The notes below the pieces were generated by a model. The model was not told the origin of the DNA and did not search any database. It saw only the letters and a list, made by a program, of their open reading frames with translations. A DNA stretch of 64,000 nucleotides, taken from assembly GCA_005888325.1 (NCBI GenBank), contig VAWU01000017.1, positions 125,676 to 189,675 of the forward strand, given 5' to 3'. Within the stretch, counting starts at the first letter, position 1. Each line of letters opens with the position of its first letter. Below are positions 59,265-64,000 of this stretch, in pieces. The translations under genes were made by a program, and so were the position numbers. The stretch is from Actinomycetota bacterium (GTDB lineage Bacteria > Actinomycetota > Acidimicrobiia > Acidimicrobiales > AC-14).

Positions 59265-59791
59265 GTGGTCTGGGGCCGGTGCCCGTTCAGGCGGGCGCAC
59301 ACGTGTCCTTCCGCGTCGAGCGGCTGCCCACACAGGGGACAGGGCGGCCGGCCCGCCTCGACCACTCCCGCGCCGTGCATGGCGAACGCCGCGACCTGCT
59401 CGCGCGTCGCGCGGAAGCGGGCGACGGCGCCTTCGCGCTCGTCCTCCCCGAGGAGCTCCTCGCCGACCTGCTCCTCGCCGACGAGCTCTTCGGCGAGCAG
59501 GACGACGCGGTCCGCCTGCTCGTCGTACGACGCGCCGAGCCCGCCGACGACCCATTCGGCGACGACCGGCTCGCGCAGCCCGAGGTCGGTGGGAAGCGGA
59601 CCGGCGGGCGGCAGGTCGGCGAGCAGCGCGCCGAGGTAGCGCACGAGCGCGGCGACGAGCGTCTTCTCCAGGCGCAGCGACACGAGCTGGTCGCCCTTGG
59701 CCGCCTGCAGGTAGAAGACCCGTTGACCGGGCGGGCCGATCGTTCCGGTCGTGAGGTGATCGACGTCGTCGAGCTCGAACGACGTGCTCAT
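59261..59791 (-). CDS. DUF3090 (TIGR03847) family protein
   Basis: 176 residues. FELDDVDHLTTGTIGPPGQR and VFYLQAAKGDQLVSLRLEKT (~26) identify the family; the C-terminal PPCPLCGQPLDAEGHVCARLNG near residue 150 is a zinc-binding Cys motif (CxxC...C). The middle segment contains a Glu/Leu-rich stretch (LLAEELVGEEQVGEELLGED). It is the second gene of the conserved phosphatase-DUF3090-SCO1664 set. Role unknown, possibly linked to mycothiol or phosphate metabolism by genomic context in other genera. Confidence 0.87.
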   Translation of the reverse strand: MSTSFELDDVDHLTTGTIGPPGQRVFYLQAAKGDQLVSLRLEKTLVAALVRYLGALLADLPPAGPLPTDLGLREPVVAEWVVGGLGASYDEQADRVVLLAEELVGEEQVGEELLGEDEREGAVARFRATREQVAAFAMHGAGVVEAGRPPCPLCGQPLDAEGHVCARLNGHRPQTT

Positions 59792-59807
59792 TCGCGGGAC
59801 CCTCGGC

Positions 59808-60455
59808 TCATGACGGCGTGAGCGCCTTGAGGTCGTCGAGCGCGTTGACCGTCAGCACCACGGGTCCACCGTCGCCGTACGCGATGGCGGTCACCGAGCA
59901 CGGCGAGATCACGATGCGCTGGAACAGGTCGAGGTGGGTGCCGACCGCGGCCGCTGTCGCAGCCTTGATGGGATCTGCGTGCGACACCGCGACGACGGTG
60001 CCGCCCGGATGTGCACGCCGCAGGCGCTCGAGGGTCGACACGACCCGCGTCTGCATCTCGAGGAACGACTCGCCGTTCGGGAAGCGGAAGCCGCTCGGGT
60101 ACCGCTGCACGGTGCGCCACTCGGGTGCCTTGCGCAAGGTCTTCAGCTCGCCGCCGGTCCAGTCGCCGAAGTCGCACTCGAGCAACCCGCGCTCCGTCGT
60201 GACGCGGAGATCACGTCGCTTGGCGATGAAGCCCGCGGTCTCGCGGGTTCGCTCGAGCGGTGAGGTGTAGACCGCATGGACCTTCGGCAGCGCGGCGATG
60301 CGATCACCGACGGCCTGCGCCTGAGCCCGCCCCTCGTCGGACAGGTGGAGCCCGCGCGCCCGTCCCGGCAGCCGGTCGCCGGTGGTCGGCGTCTGCCCGT
60401 GGCGGACGAGCAGGAGGAGCGTCGGTGGCGGCGGCTTGCGCGTGGTTCGAGGCAT
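59808..60455 (-). CDS. histidine phosphatase (MSMEG_4193-like)
   Basis: 215 residues. LLLVRHGQTPTTGDRLPGRA (~14) is the RHG motif of the phosphoglycerate-mutase-like superfamily; VYTSPLERTRETAGFIAKRR (~63), LLECDFGDWTGGEL (~90) and VVAVSHADPIKAATAAAVGT (~153) give the second His and Arg. The third gene of the conserved trio. The start is ATG 60455. The upstream start of a divergent gene is just 28 bases away. The substrate is unknown. Confidence 0.88.
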   Translation of the reverse strand: MPRTTRKPPPPTLLLLVRHGQTPTTGDRLPGRARGLHLSDEGRAQAQAVGDRIAALPKVHAVYTSPLERTRETAGFIAKRRDLRVTTERGLLECDFGDWTGGELKTLRKAPEWRTVQRYPSGFRFPNGESFLEMQTRVVSTLERLRRAHPGGTVVAVSHADPIKAATAAAVGTHLDLFQRIVISPCSVTAIAYGDGGPVVLTVNALDDLKALTPS

Positions 60456-60483
60456 GAGCCCACTCAACCTACCCTGAGCCTCC

Positions 60484-61161
60484 GTGGAAGCCGACTCGCT
60501 CGCGCGTGTCACCGACGAGGTCGTCGCGTGTGGCGCGTGCCCACGTCTCGTGGCGTGGCGCGAGGAGGTGGCACGCGACAAGCGGGCCGCGTACCGCGAC
60601 GACGACTACTGGGGTCGTCCCGTTCCGGGCTTCGGCGATCCCTTCGCGGAGCTGCTCCTGGTGGGACTGGCTCCGGCGGCCCACGGCGGCAACCGCACCG
60701 GCCGCGTCTTCACCGGCGACCGGTCGGGCGAGTGGGTGTTCCGCGCGCTCCACCGGGCCGGCTACGCGAACCAACCCACGAGCGAGCGTCGCGACGACGG
60801 CCTCCGGCTCCAAGGGGCGTACGTCGCGGCGGCCGTACGCTGCGCCCCTCCCGCCAACCGGCCCACACCTGCCGAGCGCGACAACTGCGTGCCGTTCCTC
60901 GCGCGCGAGCTCGCGCTGCTCGCCGATCTGCGCGTGATCGTCGTGCTGGGCCAGTTCGCGTACGACGTGGTGGCTCGCCTGCTCGGGGTGCGACCCCGTC
61001 CACGCTTCGGCCATGGCGTCGAGGTCGCGCTGGACGATGGCCGCACGATCATCTGCTCGTACCACCCGAGCCAACAGAACACCTTCACGGGCACGCTCAC
61101 GGAGCCGATGTTCGACGCCGTCTTCGCGCGCGCGGGCGCCCTCAGCGCACCGCGGCGATGA
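60484..61161 (+). CDS. family 5 uracil-DNA glycosylase (UdgB-like)
   Basis: 225 residues from GTG 60484. The iron-sulfur cysteines are in VVACGACPRLVAWREEVARD (16 and 19) and in YVAAAVRCAPPANRPTPAER (~125); FAELLLVGLAPAAHGGNRTG (~58) is the UDG motif A as in UdgB, and IICSYHPSQQNTFTG (~192) the motif B, with His in SYHPS. UdgB removes uracil and hypoxanthine from DNA. It diverges from the phosphatase by 28 bases. Its end overlaps the convergent permease gene by 20 bases. Confidence 0.9.
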   Translation: MEADSLARVTDEVVACGACPRLVAWREEVARDKRAAYRDDDYWGRPVPGFGDPFAELLLVGLAPAAHGGNRTGRVFTGDRSGEWVFRALHRAGYANQPTSERRDDGLRLQGAYVAAAVRCAPPANRPTPAERDNCVPFLARELALLADLRVIVVLGQFAYDVVARLLGVRPRPRFGHGVEVALDDGRTIICSYHPSQQNTFTGTLTEPMFDAVFARAGALSAPRR

Positions 61162-62023
61162 TCTCCGCGGTGCCGTAGCCGATCGCGAGCGCGCCCAGGA
61201 AGAGGGCCACCGCCGACTGCAGGCGGCGGTCATCCGCGCGGATCGCGATCACCGCGCCCAGCCGCGCGCCCGGCACGACGGCGACGGCGAGAAGGAGCGC
61301 GAAGCGCCAATCGATGTCGCCGAGCGCGGCGTGCGTGATCGTGCCGGGGACGGCGAACACGCCGACGCACGCCAGTGACGTGGCGATCGCTCGCTTGATG
61401 GGCATGCCGAGCACCTCGGTGAAGCCGGGCACCATCACGATGCCGCCGCCGACGCCGAGCAGCCCCGACAAGCCTCCGGCCGCGCCGCCCACGGCTGCGC
61501 AGGCGAACGGTGACGCGGCGCCGTACGTGATGCCCGGCGCGAGCTGTGGTCCGACGGCGTCGGCCGCGGCCGCGTCGCCGTCGGCGCGGTCTCGTGCGCC
61601 GGCGCGGGTCCGGCCATCGTCAGTCTGCCCGGACGCAGTCGGCTCGACGGCGGCGCGCGGGCGCACCCGCCACGCGGTGAGGCCGAGGAAGAACGCGGTC
61701 ATCACCATCAGCCAGTGTCCGTTGCCGGGCACCGCGTGGGAAGCCAGCGAGCCGAGCACCGCGCTCACGACACCAACCGGTGCCGTCCATTGCACGACGT
61801 GCCAGTCGATCAGGTCGTCGCGCGCGTAACGGACTGTTCCGGAGATCGCGCTGGGGAGGATCGAAGGCAGCGTGGTCCCGACCGCGACGAACGCGGACGC
61901 GCCGAGCAGGCGAATGCCGGGCGTCGAGAGCACGGCGCCGCCTACCCCGAACGCGGCGGACAGCACGCCGGTCAGGAGCCCGACCCCGAGCGTGAGCGCG
62001 TCGCGCAAGGGGCCGGGGTCCAT
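61142..62023 (-). CDS. TauE/SafE-family sulfite exporter-like permease
   Basis: 293 residues with about eight membrane helices. LGVGLLTGVLSAAFGVGGAV at the start and GAAGGLSGLLGVGGGIVMVP (~165) are the two inverted half-repeats with the GxGGG pattern of the family. Between them an Ala/Asp/Arg-rich loop (~112-145) is unusual. Members move sulfite, sulfoacetate or other small anions. The gene overlaps the UDG gene tail to tail; 15 bases separate it from the FrhB-like gene upstream on the same strand. Confidence 0.87.
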   Translation of the reverse strand: MDPGPLRDALTLGVGLLTGVLSAAFGVGGAVLSTPGIRLLGASAFVAVGTTLPSILPSAISGTVRYARDDLIDWHVVQWTAPVGVVSAVLGSLASHAVPGNGHWLMVMTAFFLGLTAWRVRPRAAVEPTASGQTDDGRTRAGARDRADGDAAAADAVGPQLAPGITYGAASPFACAAVGGAAGGLSGLLGVGGGIVMVPGFTEVLGMPIKRAIATSLACVGVFAVPGTITHAALGDIDWRFALLLAVAVVPGARLGAVIAIRADDRRLQSAVALFLGALAIGYGTAEIIAAVR

Positions 62024-62038
62024 CGGCCCGCCTCAGGC

Positions 62039-63244
62039 CTATGCCGTGGCGGGCTCGGGCGCCGGTGGCTTGGGCGCAGGAGGCGGCATGAGGCGCGGGG
62101 CTGCGACCGCGGTCTCGGGCCAGCGCTTGCGGCTCACGCGCGAGAGCTTGCGCAGCAGCGCGATGGCGCCGGGGTCGTCGTCGCCCGGCCGGCCCTCGAT
62201 CGTGCCGTCCTCGAGCATCTTGATCAGGATCTCGCGGCCGATGTCGGTGCGAACGATCGTCAGCGTCCAGTCGTTGTACGCGCCGATGCCGCCGGTGGAG
62301 ATGTCGGCGTGCTCGGCCGCGAAGTCGGGACAGGTCTTGCACCCCTCGCGTGTCCACGCGTGGCACTCCTTCAACGGGACCTCGTGATAGTCGCCGTTGC
62401 GCATCCAGATCTGGAAGACGCCCTTGATGTTCATCTTCACCATGTCCTGCTTCTTGAGGCCGTACTTGGCTTCGAAGAGCTCCTCGAAGATGGCGTCGTC
62501 GAACGTCTTCGAGCACAGCAACCCGATGTTGAGTACGAAGCGACGTGCGGGCTTGCCCGCCTTGCGGACGGTCATCACCGGCGGCACCGACGACTGGCAG
62601 CTCATGCCCACGAGCGCGAGCTTCTCGGCGCCGCCCGCCACTGCGTCGGCGTAGGCCATGGTGTTGGCCGAGTAGGTGTAGCGGCTGCCGGCCGAGGCGA
62701 TGATGTCGTCGCGCGTGCGCGCCACGCCGGGGACCGCCTTCCACGACGTGCCGTCGCCCTCGAGGTACGACACGAGCGCGGCGTCGATGTAGCCGTGGTC
62801 GAGCGCCCAGAGCAGGATGGCCGACACCAGGCCGCCGTCCTGACCCCGTTCGTGCAGCTCGGGGTCGGCGGCCCGGGCGAGGATGATGTCCTTGGCGACG
62901 CCGTCGACCTCGTCGGGCCGGCGCTCGCGGCCGAACATGTGGGTGTCGATCTCGGTCTCCCACTCGCGGAAGCGGGGGCACGCCCGCGTGCACGACGTGC
63001 AACCTCGGTCGCCGTGGCCGCAGCCACCGGGCCCCCCCTCCTCCTCGAGATGGAAGGGCCGGTACACGCCTCCTTCGTCGTTGTAGCCGAGGACGTCGTG
63101 GGGACACGCCACCACGCAGCCCGCGCAGCCCGTGCAGAGGCCGGACGTCACCACTTCGTCGTAGAGGTGGGCCCAGTGCGCGGTCCATCGCTCGCGCTTT
63201 TGTGTCCCGCCTGCCTGTGCGCCCGGCGTCTCTGTCACAGCCAT
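62039..63244 (-). CDS. F420H2 dehydrogenase/hydrogenase beta-like (FrhB) iron-sulfur protein
   Basis: 401 residues. Two ferredoxin-type cysteine clusters at the start: GLCTGCAGCVVACPHDVLGY (~35) and RGCTSCTRACPRFREWE (~80). ILARAADPELHERGQDGGLV (~120) and VGMSCQSSVPPVMTVRKAGK (~215) match the FrhB/FpoF C-terminal domain that binds FAD and F420; the remaining cysteines (LLCSKTFDD, EGCKTCPDF) are also conserved in the family. It likely exchanges electrons between F420H2 and other carriers. No F420-dependent partner is nearby. A Pro/Ala-rich tail ends the protein. Confidence 0.87.
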   Translation of the reverse strand: MAVTETPGAQAGGTQKRERWTAHWAHLYDEVVTSGLCTGCAGCVVACPHDVLGYNDEGGVYRPFHLEEEGGPGGCGHGDRGCTSCTRACPRFREWETEIDTHMFGRERRPDEVDGVAKDIILARAADPELHERGQDGGLVSAILLWALDHGYIDAALVSYLEGDGTSWKAVPGVARTRDDIIASAGSRYTYSANTMAYADAVAGGAEKLALVGMSCQSSVPPVMTVRKAGKPARRFVLNIGLLCSKTFDDAIFEELFEAKYGLKKQDMVKMNIKGVFQIWMRNGDYHEVPLKECHAWTREGCKTCPDFAAEHADISTGGIGAYNDWTLTIVRTDIGREILIKMLEDGTIEGRPGDDDPGAIALLRKLSRVSRKRWPETAVAAPRLMPPPAPKPPAPEPATA

Positions 63245-63288
63245 CGGCGACAGATTAGGGACGGAGCCTGGGTAGGGTCGATTCCCCC

Positions 63289-64000
63289 ATGCCCGAGCTG
63301 CCCGAGGTCGAGACCTACCGACGGCTGGCCGAGCGTGCGCTCGATCGCACCATCGACGAGGTCGTCGCGCCCGACGCGTGGTACCTCAAGCGGGGTCTCA
63401 CCGCGCGCGCGGCCGCGGCGGCCCTGACCGGTCGGCGCTTCACCGCAGCCCGTCGCCGCGGCAAGACCCTCTACCTCGACAGCTCCGACGACGGCCCCGT
63501 GCTCAAGCTCGGGTTCGGGATGAGCGGGCGGCTCGTCGTCGACGGGATCGCCGGCATCGACCGGCTGCTCGGCGACAGCGAGGCCGTCGAGGCTTCCGCT
63601 CGAGCGCCCGTGCTCGAGCGATGGGACCGCTTCGCCGTGCGCTTCGAGGACGGCGGCGACCTGCGCATGCGCGACCCGCGCCGTCTGGGCCGGGTCGAGC
63701 TCGACGCCGACGAGTCCCGCCTCGGACCCGACGCGGTGGGGCTGACGCCTGCCGGCTTGCGTGCCGTCCTCGGCACGAGCACCGCGCCGCTGAAGGCGCG
63801 GCTGATGGACCAGGCCCGTCTGGCAGGTGTCGGCAACCTCATCGCCGACGAGCTCCTGTGGCGGGCTGGGCTCGACCCGGCCCGCCCCGCCGGTTCGCTC
63901 GAGGCGCGCGACGTGCGGCGCCTCCACCGTCACCTCGTCGCGACGCTGGCGCATCTCCTCGCGGGCGGGTCGCACACCGGCGCGCTCATGCCCGAGCGCA
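63289..64000 (+). CDS. Fpg/Nei-family DNA glycosylase (cut by window end)
   Basis: At least 237 residues from ATG 63289, still open at the last base. The start MPELPEVETYRRLAERALD has the catalytic Pro2 and Glu3; MSGRLVVDG and LRMRDPRRLGRVELDADE (~125) follow, with the H2TH region LKARLMDQARLAGVGNLIAD, ELLWRAGLDP (~165-195). The zinc-finger end is beyond the window. It removes oxidised bases such as 8-oxoguanine and cuts the strand by beta-delta elimination. Whether Fpg or Nei cannot be told without the end. 44 bases from the divergent FrhB-like gene. Confidence 0.92.
   Translation, partial: MPELPEVETYRRLAERALDRTIDEVVAPDAWYLKRGLTARAAAAALTGRRFTAARRRGKTLYLDSSDDGPVLKLGFGMSGRLVVDGIAGIDRLLGDSEAVEASARAPVLERWDRFAVRFEDGGDLRMRDPRRLGRVELDADESRLGPDAVGLTPAGLRAVLGTSTAPLKARLMDQARLAGVGNLIADELLWRAGLDPARPAGSLEARDVRRLHRHLVATLAHLLAGGSHTGALMPER

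Overview
The window is about 70% GC, with dense same-strand gene runs, many GTG and TTG starts and frequent 4-base start/stop overlaps. It carries markers typical of Actinobacteria: a WhiB protein, a BldC-like MerR factor, a class E sortase, a PdtaS-like kinase, a TB7.3-like biotin carrier, DUF3107, and the DUF3090/SCO1664/phosphatase trio. System I cytochrome c maturation, HD-GYP proteins and two ArsA-type ATPases together suggest a deep-branching aerobic actinobacterium, perhaps Acidimicrobiia. That placement is inference. No rRNA, tRNA, CRISPR array, phage or insertion sequence was recognised.

Layout. 0.1-11 kb: stress-type signalling (MEDS/ATPase protein, PAS-GAF-PP2C phosphatase), a GMC oxidoreductase, a zinc-ribbon microprotein, a likely exported protein with a membrane partner, DUF427 and glyoxalase, an ECF sigma/anti-sigma pair, an ATP-dependent DNA ligase and adenylate kinase. 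11-18.6 kb: pentapeptide-repeat protein, GHMP kinase, AidB-like acyl-CoA dehydrogenase with a TetR regulator, zinc alcohol dehydrogenase, glycosyltransferase. 18.8-22.7 kb: BldC-like factor, structured leader with a signal-peptide-sized ORF, two membrane HD proteins (the second degenerate) and a frameshifted DUF5317 gene. 22.7-26.4 kb: acyl-CoA metabolism (two enoyl-CoA hydratases, a carboxyltransferase, a biotin carrier). 26.4-35.8 kb: CcdA, an unusual sortase E, and a ccmABCDEFGHI operon in which ccmB is frameshifted; an AtuA-type pair follows.

37.7-47.6 kb: a nucleoside-hydrolase-like lipoprotein; a SufR-like regulator with a cysteine desulfurase, divergent from an Mrp ATPase; a small molybdopterin enzyme with a cytochrome b; then a compact set made of a nucleotidyltransferase, an HprK-like kinase, a degenerate HprK-like paralogue, a PqqD-thioredoxin fusion and a Tat-exported protein with 14 cysteines. 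This last set is the best candidate for an undescribed system: PqqD, HprK-like and nucleotidyltransferase proteins are known from peptide-modification clusters, but here no lasso or radical-SAM enzyme is present and the only evident substrate is the cysteine-rich exported protein.

47.6-64 kb: DUF3107 with twin ArsA ATPases, a PHP phosphatase, pdtaS convergent with a whiB1-like gene (with a CRP-type box upstream of whiB), a lipid kinase, a SigB/F-type sigma factor with its anti-sigma, etfBA, the DUF3090/SCO1664/phosphatase set, a family-5 uracil-DNA glycosylase, a TauE-type permease, an FrhB-like iron-sulfur flavoprotein and the start of a Fpg/Nei glycosylase cut by the window end.
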